Of a DNA stretch of 64,000 nt, positions 7,608 through 16,175 are shown piece after piece. A model generated the notes under the pieces. That model was not told the origin of the DNA. It saw only the letters and a list, made by a program, of their open reading frames with translations, and made no database searches. The position numbers and the translations under genes were made by a program. Source of the stretch: Conexibacter sp. CPCC 205762 (lineage in GTDB: Bacteria > Actinomycetota > Thermoleophilia > Solirubrobacterales > Solirubrobacteraceae); NCBI RefSeq assembly GCF_030646155.1, contig NZ_JAUTDN010000021.1, forward strand, positions 1-64,000, written 5' to 3'. Positions within the stretch are counted from its first letter, which is position 1. Each line of letters begins with the position of its first letter.

Positions 7608-8435
7608 ATGGTGACGCTCGGGCTCGACCTCGCCGCGCAGGACCTGAAGACGGGCCTCTGCCGCGTTCGCTGGCACGACGACGGCGCCGAGGTCGAGCTG
7701 GCCTGTCGCAGCGCCGGCGACGAGCCGATCCTCGCCGCGGCGCGCGCGGCGGTGGCGGACGGCGGCGCGGTCGGCGTCGACGCGCCGTTCGGCTGGCCGG
7801 TCGACTTCGCCACGGCGGTCTCGTCGTGGGCGGGCGGCGGCGCGTGGCCGTTCGAGCGCCCGGCCGAGCGCGTGACTGTGAGAGAGCACAGCGCCCTGCT
7901 GCGCCTGCGGATGACCGACCGCTTCGCGATCGAGACGACGCGCGCGCGGGGCAGGGCGCGCCATCCGCTGTCGGTCTCGACCGACAAGATCGGCATCTGC
8001 GCGATGCGCGCCGCCGCGCTGCTGACCGCGGCGGGCGCGCCGAGCCGGGTCGACGGCCCCTGGTTCGAGGTCTATCCCGCCGCCGCGCGCGACCTCTGGG
8101 CGCTGCCGACCGAGAACGACAAGCGCGACCGCGACCTGCGCGAGCGGCGCCTGCGGGCGCTCGTCGACGGCGTCGAGCGGGCCGGCGCGGCGCTGACGTT
8201 CCGCGACGACACGCGCGCGGCCTGCGTCGACTCCGACGACGTCCTCGACGCGCTCCTGTGCGCGTTCGTCGCGCGCGCGGCCGCGCTCAGAGGAACGCTG
8301 CCGCCGCCCGACGCAGCGCACGCGAAAGCGGCCGAACGCGAGGGCTGGATCCACCTCCCGAGCGGCGGGCTGGACGATCTCTTCACAGGACGGCAATCTC
8401 GCCGTCCTGCCGGCTCGCCAGGATGGGCGGGATGA
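7608..8435 (+). CDS. DUF429 family protein
   Basis: 275 residues with the DUF429 pattern: an N-terminal RNase H-like acidic strand (LGLDLAAQ), GVDAPFGWP, the Arg/Thr-rich FAIETTRARG region, the FEVYPAAARDLW strand and C-terminal DSDDVLDALLCAFVARA. The conserved Asp residues resemble an RNase H-fold active site, and a nuclease or ATPase role has been suggested for the family but is not shown. Start ATG at 7608. It overlaps the following gene by 4 bp. Confidence 0.85.
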   Translation: MVTLGLDLAAQDLKTGLCRVRWHDDGAEVELACRSAGDEPILAAARAAVADGGAVGVDAPFGWPVDFATAVSSWAGGGAWPFERPAERVTVREHSALLRLRMTDRFAIETTRARGRARHPLSVSTDKIGICAMRAAALLTAAGAPSRVDGPWFEVYPAAARDLWALPTENDKRDRDLRERRLRALVDGVERAGAALTFRDDTRAACVDSDDVLDALLCAFVARAAALRGTLPPPDAAHAKAAEREGWIHLPSGGLDDLFTGRQSRRPAGSPGWAG

Positions 8436-10246
8436 GCAGTCCGTCGCAGCAGCACTCAGGCCGGTCGCGCCGCCTCGTCCCCAGCCGCCGCGCGCTGATC
8501 GCGCTGGTGTCGCTCGGTCTCGCCTACGCGCTCGTGATGCAGGCGCTCGGCTGGGCCCAGACCGCCTACTTCGCCCAGGTCAAGTCGTTCGCCGACGGCA
8601 ACGCGCAGATCGACGACTACCACTGGGAGACGCGCGACAAGTCCTGGTACGACGGCCACTTCTACTCGGTCAAGGCGCCGGGGACCGCGATGCTGCTGAC
8701 GCCGGCCTACATCGGGCTCGACGCGATCGGCTTCGACACGCTCGCCGACCGCGCCGCCGACACCGCCCGCGCGCACGGCCCCAGCCGCTGGCACTACAGA
8801 GCGCTGCCGGTCCACAACTACGGCTTCAGCGTCGCACGCCGCAACGCGGTGCAGGAGACGCTCGAACGGCAGTCGCCGATCGTCTGGGCGCTCGGCCTGC
8901 TGGCGAGCGTGCTGCCGGCGATCCTGCTGCTCGTGATGGTGCGGCGCGCCGGCGACCTGCTGGCCGTCGGCGGCGGGCTGGCGGCGGCGGTGACGCTCGG
9001 CGCCGGCACGCTCGTGCTGCCGTTCGCGACGCAGCTGTTCGGCCACGTGCTGGCGGCGACGCTCGCGTTCGCCGCCTTCGCGCTGCTGCTGCGAGAACGG
9101 GGCGGGCCGCCGCGGCTGGCGCTGGTCGCGCTCGCCGGCCTGCTCGCCGGGCTCGCCGTCACCGTCGAGTACCCGCTCGCGATCGCGGGCGCGCTCGTCG
9201 GGCTGTACGCGACCTTCCGCGGCCCGAGCGGCACGCGCCGCGCCGACGGCGGCCTGCCGTGGCCGACCTGGCTGCGCCGCGGCGCGACCTACGCCGCCGG
9301 CGTGATCGGCGGGATAGTGCCGCTGGCCGCCTACAACATGTGGGCGTTCGGCTCGCTGTGGCACAACTCCTACGAGGGCGCGGTGAAGGTCTCCGGCATG
9401 AGCGGCCACGCGCTCCTCGGCCTCAACGACGAGGCCTTCTTCGGGATCGCGCTGCCCGAGCCGGGGACGGCGCTGGAGCTGCTCGTCTCCGCGCGCGGGC
9501 TGCTGACGATCGCGCCGGTCGCGGCCGTCGGCGTCTACGGGCTGGTGCTGCTCTTCCGCAGCGGGCGCCGCGCCGAGGCGCTGCTGGCCGGCGGGATCGC
9601 ACTCGCCTACCTGACCTACGACTCCGGCTACTGGACGCCGTTCGGCGGCGGCACGCCGGGGCCGCGCTTCCTGATCCCGCTGCTGCCGTTCGTCGCGCTC
9701 GGCTTCGCGCCCGCGTGGCGCGCGCGGCCGGCGTTGTGCGCGGCGCTGCTGGGCCCGTCCGTGACGCTGCTGCTGGCGGCGACGCTGACGCGCCCGCTGA
9801 TCGGCGACCCCGACAGCGCTGGCGTGTGGGCCAAGCTGATGGGCCAGGACCTCTTCTCGAACACGCTCCTGAGCGCGGTCGGGCTCGGCAACGGCTGGGC
9901 GACCGTGATCCCGGTCGTGGCGCTGGTCGCGGTCGCGATCGCGCTGGCGCTGCCGCGCGCGACGGCCGGCAACGCGGCCCGCAACGACGTGCCGGTCGCG
10001 CTCGCGGCGCTCGCCGGCTGGCTCGTCGTCGCCTGCACCGCGCCGGCGCTGTGGAACGTGCCGGCCGTCGTCACCGGCGACGGCGGCGCGGGGATCCTGT
10101 TCGCGGTCGGCGCCGTCGCTGGGCTCGCGCTGCTGGCGGTCGTCGCGCGCCCGGCGCGCGGCAGCGCGGCGCCGGCGGAGCGTTCCACGTCAGCGCTGGG
10201 ACGCGGGGATACGGAAGAGCACGACGCCGTCCCGCAGCTCGCGTGA
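8432..10246 (+). CDS. Polytopic membrane protein, GT-C glycosyltransferase-like
   Basis: 604 residues with about 12 hydrophobic helices. The first extracytoplasmic loop has an acidic/aromatic stretch (DDYHWETRDKSWYDGHFYSVKAPGTAML) typical of GT-C type or dolichyl-phosphate-sugar using enzymes, where an Asp in that loop is catalytic. YDSGYWTPFGGGTPGPRFLIPLLPF late in the protein is also common in this group. The ATG at 8432 overlaps the DUF429 stop. An ATG three codons earlier (8423) is possible. The C-terminal 19 codons overlap the convergent gene at 10190. Likely transfers sugars to cell-envelope glycans, with acceptor unknown. Confidence 0.75.
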   Translation: MSSPSQQHSGRSRRLVPSRRALIALVSLGLAYALVMQALGWAQTAYFAQVKSFADGNAQIDDYHWETRDKSWYDGHFYSVKAPGTAMLLTPAYIGLDAIGFDTLADRAADTARAHGPSRWHYRALPVHNYGFSVARRNAVQETLERQSPIVWALGLLASVLPAILLLVMVRRAGDLLAVGGGLAAAVTLGAGTLVLPFATQLFGHVLAATLAFAAFALLLRERGGPPRLALVALAGLLAGLAVTVEYPLAIAGALVGLYATFRGPSGTRRADGGLPWPTWLRRGATYAAGVIGGIVPLAAYNMWAFGSLWHNSYEGAVKVSGMSGHALLGLNDEAFFGIALPEPGTALELLVSARGLLTIAPVAAVGVYGLVLLFRSGRRAEALLAGGIALAYLTYDSGYWTPFGGGTPGPRFLIPLLPFVALGFAPAWRARPALCAALLGPSVTLLLAATLTRPLIGDPDSAGVWAKLMGQDLFSNTLLSAVGLGNGWATVIPVVALVAVAIALALPRATAGNAARNDVPVALAALAGWLVVACTAPALWNVPAVVTGDGGAGILFAVGAVAGLALLAVVARPARGSAAPAERSTSALGRGDTEEHDAVPQLA

Positions 10247-11920
10247 GATCCCCAGCGCGCGCCACGGCCGGCGCTCCCAGCCGGCCCACGGCGTGCCCGC
10301 GATCCGGTCGCGGTGGAGCACGACGGTGCGTACGCCGAGCGCGCGCAGCCGCGCGACCGACGACGCGTCCGGGAAGCCGGCGATGCGCGGCCCCAGCGCC
10401 GCGAACTTCGGCGGGATCGTCGAGCTGCGGCCGTTGACCATCCGCGGGAAGCCGGCCGTCGACCACAGCAGGTAGCGGCGGTTGTCCTCGGCCTCCAGCG
10501 GCAGCTGCAGCAGCGGCGCGGTCGCCGCCGCGAGGCCGGGCGGCGGCGTCGGCACGGCCGGGTGGGGCGGGCCGGAGAGGCGGCCGCCGTCGAGCGAGAA
10601 GGCGCTGCCCTCGACCAGCACCAGCAGCGCCAGCGGCAGCGCGGCCCAGCGCCAGCGCCGCTGCAGCCGCTGCGTGCCGGCGGCGGCCAGCAGCGCGAGC
10701 GCGAGCGTCGTCAGCGTCATCAGTCGGCCGGGCGTGCGGATCGCGTCCCAGCCCGGCAGCGCGGACAGCCAGCCGTACGGATAGAGGAAGCGCAGGTCGG
10801 CGTTCGCGTAGCCGAGCGAGAGGATCGCGCAGATCGCCGCGGTCGCCGCCAGCCCGATCCGCAGCCGCCGCGACCACAGGCCCCAGCCGGCCCCGAGCAC
10901 GGCCAGCACGACGATCGCCAGGCCCGGGAAGAGCGACTGCTCGGCGACGGCGGCGAGGTCGTCGCGGAAGGGCGCGGTCGCGTCGGCCCAGACGAGGCTG
11001 TCGCGGCCGGCGGCGAGGAACTCCAGCGGGCCGCCGGAGTAGGCGGCGACGATCTCCGGTCCTCTGCGCGCGCTCGGGAAGCTGTCGGCGACGCGCAGGT
11101 AGATGCGCCCGAGCACCAGTCCGACGAGCGCGAACAGCGCGATCCCGGTGACGGTCGCGGCGACCAGCCGGCGATTCGCCGGCGCCGTCAGCGCGGCGCG
11201 AGCGCGGGCCAGCGCCGCCGCGGGACGGTGCGCGTCGCCGGCCCGCCAGGCGAGCACGAGCAGCACGAGCGCCAGCGCCAGCAGCAGATAGGCGAGCTGG
11301 AGGCCGAGCGTCCAGCCGAGCGACAGCTGCCAGCTCGCGACGATCCAGCCGAGCAGCAGCAGCGGGGCCGAGCGGCGCTTCCAGCCGCGCACCAGCAGCG
11401 CCAGCGTCAGCGGGATCCCGCCGCTGGAGATCACGTGCAGGTGGCCGGCCTGCTCCAGTCGCCACGGCGTGTAGGCGAACGCGACGCCGGCGACGATCGC
11501 GGCGCCCGGGGAGGCGCCGAGCGTGCGCGCCAGCAGGTAGGTGCCGGCGAACGCGAGCGCGTAGGCGAACAGGTACAGCAGGTCGTAGCGCGCGATCGCG
11601 GCGTGCGGGCCGCTGCCGAAGAGGCCGGCGGGGGCGTAGCCGACGAGCGCGTCGGAGAAGGCGAGCGTGTCGCGGTACGGGTAGTACTGGTTGGCGTCGA
11701 AGAACCGCAGCGGCTGGTGCGCGAGCGCGTGGCCGCCCCAGGCGACCTGCCACGACTGCGACAGCGGGTCGCCGAGGTCCTTCGCGACGTCGTCGCCGAG
11801 ATGCAGCACGAGCGGCCAGTGCATCAGCACCGCCAGCACGACGGCGCCGAGCGCGAGCAGCGCCAGCTCGCGCGCGAGCGCACGGCGCGGCGGCGGCTGG
11901 TCGGGGCGCGAACGCGACAT
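10190..11920 (-). CDS. Polytopic membrane protein, GT-C glycosyltransferase-like
   Basis: 576 residues, roughly 11-12 membrane helices. The first periplasmic loop carries charged and aromatic residues (LGDDVAKDLGDPLSQSWQVAWGGHAL, DANQYYPYRDTLAFSD), a pattern of lipid-linked-sugar glycosyltransferases. The C-terminal ~150 residues form a soluble domain (GLAAATAPLLQLPLEAEDNRRYLLWSTAGFPRMVNGRSS) often found in such proteins. It converges on and overlaps the preceding + gene by 57 bp, so the two are not one operon. Substrate unknown. Confidence 0.75.
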   Translation of the reverse strand: MSRSRPDQPPPRRALARELALLALGAVVLAVLMHWPLVLHLGDDVAKDLGDPLSQSWQVAWGGHALAHQPLRFFDANQYYPYRDTLAFSDALVGYAPAGLFGSGPHAAIARYDLLYLFAYALAFAGTYLLARTLGASPGAAIVAGVAFAYTPWRLEQAGHLHVISSGGIPLTLALLVRGWKRRSAPLLLLGWIVASWQLSLGWTLGLQLAYLLLALALVLLVLAWRAGDAHRPAAALARARAALTAPANRRLVAATVTGIALFALVGLVLGRIYLRVADSFPSARRGPEIVAAYSGGPLEFLAAGRDSLVWADATAPFRDDLAAVAEQSLFPGLAIVVLAVLGAGWGLWSRRLRIGLAATAAICAILSLGYANADLRFLYPYGWLSALPGWDAIRTPGRLMTLTTLALALLAAAGTQRLQRRWRWAALPLALLVLVEGSAFSLDGGRLSGPPHPAVPTPPPGLAAATAPLLQLPLEAEDNRRYLLWSTAGFPRMVNGRSSTIPPKFAALGPRIAGFPDASSVARLRALGVRTVVLHRDRIAGTPWAGWERRPWRALGISRELRDGVVLFRIPASQR

Positions 11921-12058
11921 CGCGCGCCACCGTACGCGACCGGCGCCCGCGCCGCGTGTCGATCTCGTGCGCGGCGGGGTCTCGGCGCGGGGCGCAGCGT
12001 CGACGACGAGCGCGATGCGGCGCTCGGCGCCGGCTCGTCGCAGCGGGCGCCGGCGCCG
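11921..12058. other. Short non-coding interval
   Basis: 138 very GC-rich bases between two - strand genes. No clear promoter box, hairpin or coding frame seen. Confidence 0.4.
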
Positions 12059-12934
12059 TCAGCCGCCGCCGACCGGCTGCGGCGGCTCGGCGGTGAGCGT
12101 CTTCGCGTTGCGGCGCCTGGCCCACTCGCCGAGGCCGCTGCGGAGCGCGTCGAGCGAGTCGAGCTGCTCGCGTGCGAAGACGTCGTGCCAGAAGCTTCTG
12201 AGGATCCGCGCGTGCATGTTCGCGGCCAGCCGCTCGTGCTGGTTGCCGGGCGGCAGCCGCTGCAGCCGCACCGAGCCGTCGACGGTGCCGAGCTGCGGCC
12301 AGCGCTGCGCGCCGCCGCTGCGGACGACGATCGCGTCGAGCCGCAGGCCGCGCGCCTCGAGGTCCCTGCCGATGTCGCGCACGAAGCGGGCGGCCAGCCG
12401 CGGCTGCGGCGGCTCGCCGCGCGTGCGCGTCAGCTCGACCCAGACGAAGCGCGAGTCCAGCTCGACCGCGGTCAGCTGCCACAGCCGCTGGGTGCGATGC
12501 GGCCGCGGCAGCGGGATGCAGACGACGTCGACCGAGCGCGCGCGCTCGTCGCGCGTGTGCTCCGGCAGCGTCAGCGGACCGGCCAGCGCGAGCGGTCTGC
12601 GACCGAGCGGCGCGGTCGCGGCGCCGGCGGCGGCGGGCGAGGAGCGGTGGCCGGCCACGGCGCGGTCAGCTGGCGCCGGCACGTCGGCGGCGTGCTCCTC
12701 GCGCAGTCGCAGCACCGGCCCCCAGCGCTGGCCGACGCCGCGCAGCACGAGCGCGTCGCGCTGATACGAGTAGCGGAAGCCGCAGCGGCGAGCGAGCGCG
12801 TAGCGGCGCCGGCCGACGACGCGCCGGCGGCGGGGCGTGGCGCGCGACGGCAGCGGGCGTCCGTTCGTCCCGACAACGACGACGACACCGAGCGTGAGCA
12901 GCGCGATCGTCAGCTCGAACACAACCAGGCTCAT
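12059..12934 (-). CDS. Membrane-anchored protein with degenerate integrase-like (rve) domain
   Basis: 291 residues: one N-terminal helix (SLVVFELTIALLTLGVVVVVG), a basic stretch, then a C-terminal half resembling an IS481-type integrase core. TAVELDSRFVWVEL resembles the first-Asp strand, VVRSGGAQRW sits where TDNG normally is, and LPPGNQHERLAANMHARILRSFW resembles the last-Glu helix (PPRSPNHNAVCERFHGTIL). All three DDE positions appear changed (E, R and A), so it should be inactive as a transposase. There are no terminal inverted repeats around it. Probably a domesticated remnant with another role. The start at 12934 follows an alternative GTG at 12937. Confidence 0.5.
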   Translation of the reverse strand: MSLVVFELTIALLTLGVVVVVGTNGRPLPSRATPRRRRVVGRRRYALARRCGFRYSYQRDALVLRGVGQRWGPVLRLREEHAADVPAPADRAVAGHRSSPAAAGAATAPLGRRPLALAGPLTLPEHTRDERARSVDVVCIPLPRPHRTQRLWQLTAVELDSRFVWVELTRTRGEPPQPRLAARFVRDIGRDLEARGLRLDAIVVRSGGAQRWPQLGTVDGSVRLQRLPPGNQHERLAANMHARILRSFWHDVFAREQLDSLDALRSGLGEWARRRNAKTLTAEPPQPVGGG

Positions 12935-13072
12935 CACGGCAAACGGTCCCTAACTCTCCTCAAACCTTGCGAAGACACGCATCCATAGCGCGTGGGACCG
13001 CTTTTGTCCCGGAACACGGTGCTTCATGACGCGCGCGCGTCTGAAACATCCGTCCAGAATCTGGCGCGAGAT

Positions 13073-13969
13073 CTATCTGTGCGCGGCGGCGAGCACGGCC
13101 GCCGCGTAGCGCTCGGCGCTGCCCGCGACGGGCTCGAGGTAGAGCGTCGGCTCGACCAGCTCCAGCTCCATCAGCCAGACCTCGCCGGCGGGGCCGGCGA
13201 CGAGGTCGACGCGCGCATAGAGCGGGCGCTCGGCGTCCGGCAGCGCGGCGGCGGCAAGCGCCAGCGCGCGTTCGGCGACCGCGCGCTGCTCGTCGCTCGC
13301 GCTGTCGGGCACGTTGACCGCGCCGAACTCCGGCTGGACGCGGAACTCGCCGGCCGGCGGGCGCTTGCGCACGATGTGGCTGAGCGCGCCGTCGCACCAC
13401 AGCAGCGACAGCTCGCCCTCGGCCGCCAGCGACGGCACGAACGGCTGCACCATCGCGGTGCCGGCGGCGGTCAGCTCGGCGAGGTGACGGGCGCCCGCGC
13501 CGCCGGGGTCGCCGGGCGCGACGCGCAGCAGGTTGGAGGAGCCGAGCCCGACCGACGGCTTGACGATCGTCTCGCCGCCATCCCAGCCGCGCGCCGCCAG
13601 CAGCGCGCCGAGGTCGGCCGTCTCGCCCGCGTCGACCCAGGCGGTCGGGACCGTCGGGACGCCCTCCTCGGCGAGCTGGCGCAGGTAGACCTTGTCGGTG
13701 TTCCAGGCGATCGTCGCGGGGTCGTTGCGCAGCCGCGTCAGCCCCGCGACGCGCTGCGCCCAGTGGACGAACGCGTCGCGCCGCAGGTGGTAGTCCCACG
13801 GCGAGCGCACGAGCACGAGGTCGTAGGCGCCCCAGTCGACCTCGCCGTCGTCCCACACCTGCGGCTGCACCTCGGCGCCGAGCGCGCGGACGGCGTCCGC
13901 GAGCAGCTCGTCGTCGGGGTCGAGGACGAGCAGCTCGGCACAGGTGGCGAAGGCGATTCTGGTGGGCAC
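13073..13969 (-). CDS. ATP-grasp domain protein
   Basis: 298 residues resembling RimK/glutathione-synthetase-type ATP-grasp proteins: an N-terminal pre-ATP-grasp fold (VRSPWDYHLRRDAFVHWAQRV), a nucleotide-binding strand (ETIVKPSVGLGSSNLLRV), VQPFVPSL at the hinge, and metal-ligand residues near the end (YARVDLVAGPAGEVWLMELELVEPTLYL). The family ligates a carboxylate to an amine or thiol using ATP. The small group with VRSPWDY includes DcsG-like ligases but the substrate cannot be inferred. The start is a GTG (13969). It is 10 bp upstream of the GNAT gene's start-distal end and on the same strand. Confidence 0.8.
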   Translation of the reverse strand: MPTRIAFATCAELLVLDPDDELLADAVRALGAEVQPQVWDDGEVDWGAYDLVLVRSPWDYHLRRDAFVHWAQRVAGLTRLRNDPATIAWNTDKVYLRQLAEEGVPTVPTAWVDAGETADLGALLAARGWDGGETIVKPSVGLGSSNLLRVAPGDPGGAGARHLAELTAAGTAMVQPFVPSLAAEGELSLLWCDGALSHIVRKRPPAGEFRVQPEFGAVNVPDSASDEQRAVAERALALAAAALPDAERPLYARVDLVAGPAGEVWLMELELVEPTLYLEPVAGSAERYAAAVLAAAHR

Positions 13970-13979
13970 GGCGGCGAGG

Positions 13980-14588
13980 TTAGCGCGGGTCGCGCCACAT
14001 CAGCCATGCGCTCGGGCCGCGCGGCAGCGTCGTGACCTCGGTGACGCGGAAGCCGAAGCGCGCGTAGTAGGCGACGTTCGACTCCTTCGACGACTCCAGG
14101 TAGGCGCCGACGCCGTCCTCGTCGCAGCGGTCGAGCATCGTCCGCAGCAGCGCGCCGCCGCTGCCGCGGCCCTGCGCGGCGGGGTCGGTGCCGAGCACGG
14201 CGAGGTACCAGTGCAGCGGCCCGCGCGGGTGCCGGCGCTCGATCCCGAGCATCCCGTGGGCGATCAGCGGCAGTCGCGGCAGCAGCCGCGGGTGCAGCAG
14301 CGCGCGCGTCAGCTCGAGGTCGTCGCGGGCGCTCGTCTTCCAGCGGTGGGGCGGCAGCCACAGCGCCGCGGCGCTGCCGTCGGCGACCGTCCAGACCTCG
14401 TCGTGGCGCAGCGTCTGCCGCAGTCTGAGCGTGAAGATCCGCTCCAGCAGCCGTGCCCGCAGCGCGTCGGGCGGCAGCGTCCAGCAGGCGATCGGGTCGT
14501 CGTCGAAAGCGCGCGCGAGCACCGGCGCGAGCGCCGGCACGTCGGCGAGCGTCGCGCGGCGGACGACCGGCGGGGACAGCGGCGGCAT
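13980..14588 (-). CDS. GNAT-family N-acetyltransferase
   Basis: 202 residues with a GNAT fold. The acetyl-CoA-binding motif A is LAVLGTDPAAQGRGSGGALL (about residues 128-147, Q-x-x-G-x-G/A), and motif B is AYLESSKESNVAYYARFGFRV. The pattern HWYLAVLGVxPxxQGxGxG is common in actinobacterial GNAT proteins of unknown substrate. It lies just upstream of the ATP-grasp gene on the same strand (10-bp gap), so the two are probably co-transcribed and may act on the same metabolite. Confidence 0.85.
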   Translation of the reverse strand: MPPLSPPVVRRATLADVPALAPVLARAFDDDPIACWTLPPDALRARLLERIFTLRLRQTLRHDEVWTVADGSAAALWLPPHRWKTSARDDLELTRALLHPRLLPRLPLIAHGMLGIERRHPRGPLHWYLAVLGTDPAAQGRGSGGALLRTMLDRCDEDGVGAYLESSKESNVAYYARFGFRVTEVTTLPRGPSAWLMWRDPR

Positions 14589-14597
14589 CGGCCGACC

Positions 14598-16175
14598 CTA
14601 ACGGCGCTCTGCGGGCACCGCGCTGGTCAGGTCGAGCCGCTCGTGGCGCGCGGTCGCGTCGCCGCTGGCGGGGTCGACCGTGACGAGGTCGGCGGCGAGC
14701 GGGTCGAACGGTCTCAGCGTGTAGCGCAGCTGCGCCAGGCCGATCGGCTGCGACTCGGCCAGGTTGCCGGTGCCGCCGCCGCCTGCGGTGCCGCCGTTGA
14801 GCACGACGACGTCGCGCTGCGTTCTGAGGTCCTGCTCGTGCGTGTGGCCGACGAGGAAGGCGATCGGACTCGCCGGCGGGCTCTCCGCCAGCCCGCTCAG
14901 GACGGGCTCGATCAGCGCCGGCTCGTGCACGACGACGACGTCGACGCGCCCCTGCAGCGGCGCGAACCAGCGCGCGAAGCCGTCCTGCAGCTCCTGCGTC
15001 GTTCTCGGCTCCGGCCGCGTGCCGCGCTCGTGGCCCGGCTCGCGGCGCGTGAACGGGTCGTCGTAGCCGGCGACGCGCAGCCCGTCGACGTTGACGACCA
15101 TCGGCCCGTAGCTGCCGTCGGGCAGCAGCCGGCCCCAGCGCGTAAGCACGATCGCGCCGGCGCGCGCGAGCGAGCGCTCCAGCGTCGCCGAGTCGTGGTT
15201 GCCGGTCACGAACATCGTCGGCGAGCCGATCGCCGCCACGTCGCGCGTGACGCTCGCCTCCAGCGGCGTGCCGCGGTCGGTCAGGTCGCCGGCGATGACC
15301 AGCGGCCCGCCGCTGGCGACGCGCCGCAGCGTCGGCAGCACGAGCACGTTGTTGTGCACGTCGGAGGCGAGCGTCAGGCGCGGCCCGCCGGCCGGCAGCA
15401 CGCCGCGCTCGCCCGGCGCCAGCACCAGCCGCGCGAGGCCGACGAGCTGCGCGTCGACGTCCTCGCTGAGCGTGCCGACCGAGCGGTTGACGGTCTCCAG
15501 CGCCTGCAGCGCCTGCGGGATGTCGGCGCCATGGGCGAAGTAGGTGGGGTTGTCGAGCGGCCCGCGCGGCGGCAGCAGCAGGCCGACCGCCGCCGTCGCC
15601 GCCAGCGCCGTCCCGCCCGCGGTCGCCAGCAGCCAGCGGACGCGCGGCACGCTGCGCGCGCGCACCGCGAAGGCCGTCAGCCCGCCGGCCAGCAGCGCGG
15701 CGACGAGCACGACCAGCACGAGCGCCTTCAGGTAGCTGCGGATCGCGTCGGTCGCCGCCGCTCTGACCGCCTCCAGGTCGACCTCGCGGTTGCGCGCGAT
15801 CCGCTCGGCCGCGGCCCGGTCGACGCGGCGCACGTCGACGCGCAGCTGCACCGGCAGCCGCACCGCGCCGAAGCGGACGCCCCAGTCGACCAGCGGCACG
15901 TAGATCCCGAGCGCGCCCGGCTCGTCGAGCTGGACCGACAGGCGCACCGTCGCGACCGGCAGCTGCTTGTCCTCGCGGAAGGTCGCGAGCGCCAGCACGG
16001 CGCCGCCGAGCGTCGCCAGCACGACCAGCAGCAGCGCCGCGGCGGCGCGCAGCCGCCGCCCGGCCGGGCCGCCCAGCAGGCGGCGCCGGCCCGCGCCGGA
16101 ATCTGGCGCAGTTGGCGGGTCAACCCGTTCGGGATCGGGAAGGCTGGAGTCGTTGACCTGTGAGGAGGAACGCAT
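14598..16175 (-). CDS. Membrane-anchored metallophosphoesterase
   Basis: 525 residues: a cytoplasmic N-terminus, a helix at about 33-55 (AAALLLVVLATLGGAVLAL), an extracytoplasmic section, a second set of helices at about 155-220, then a calcineurin-like phosphoesterase domain. Metal-binding motifs are seen in order: LASDVHNN (a variant of D-x-H), VIAGDLTDRG, MFVTGNHDS (GNHD/E), VVVVHEP and FLVGHTHEQ (GH-x-H). The active site faces outward by this topology. The proposed ATG shares bases with the ATG of the divergent quinoprotein gene, so the start is doubtful, although no good start lies nearer the first helix. Confidence 0.85.
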   Translation of the reverse strand: MRSSSQVNDSSLPDPERVDPPTAPDSGAGRRRLLGGPAGRRLRAAAALLLVVLATLGGAVLALATFREDKQLPVATVRLSVQLDEPGALGIYVPLVDWGVRFGAVRLPVQLRVDVRRVDRAAAERIARNREVDLEAVRAAATDAIRSYLKALVLVVLVAALLAGGLTAFAVRARSVPRVRWLLATAGGTALAATAAVGLLLPPRGPLDNPTYFAHGADIPQALQALETVNRSVGTLSEDVDAQLVGLARLVLAPGERGVLPAGGPRLTLASDVHNNVLVLPTLRRVASGGPLVIAGDLTDRGTPLEASVTRDVAAIGSPTMFVTGNHDSATLERSLARAGAIVLTRWGRLLPDGSYGPMVVNVDGLRVAGYDDPFTRREPGHERGTRPEPRTTQELQDGFARWFAPLQGRVDVVVVHEPALIEPVLSGLAESPPASPIAFLVGHTHEQDLRTQRDVVVLNGGTAGGGGTGNLAESQPIGLAQLRYTLRPFDPLAADLVTVDPASGDATARHERLDLTSAVPAERR

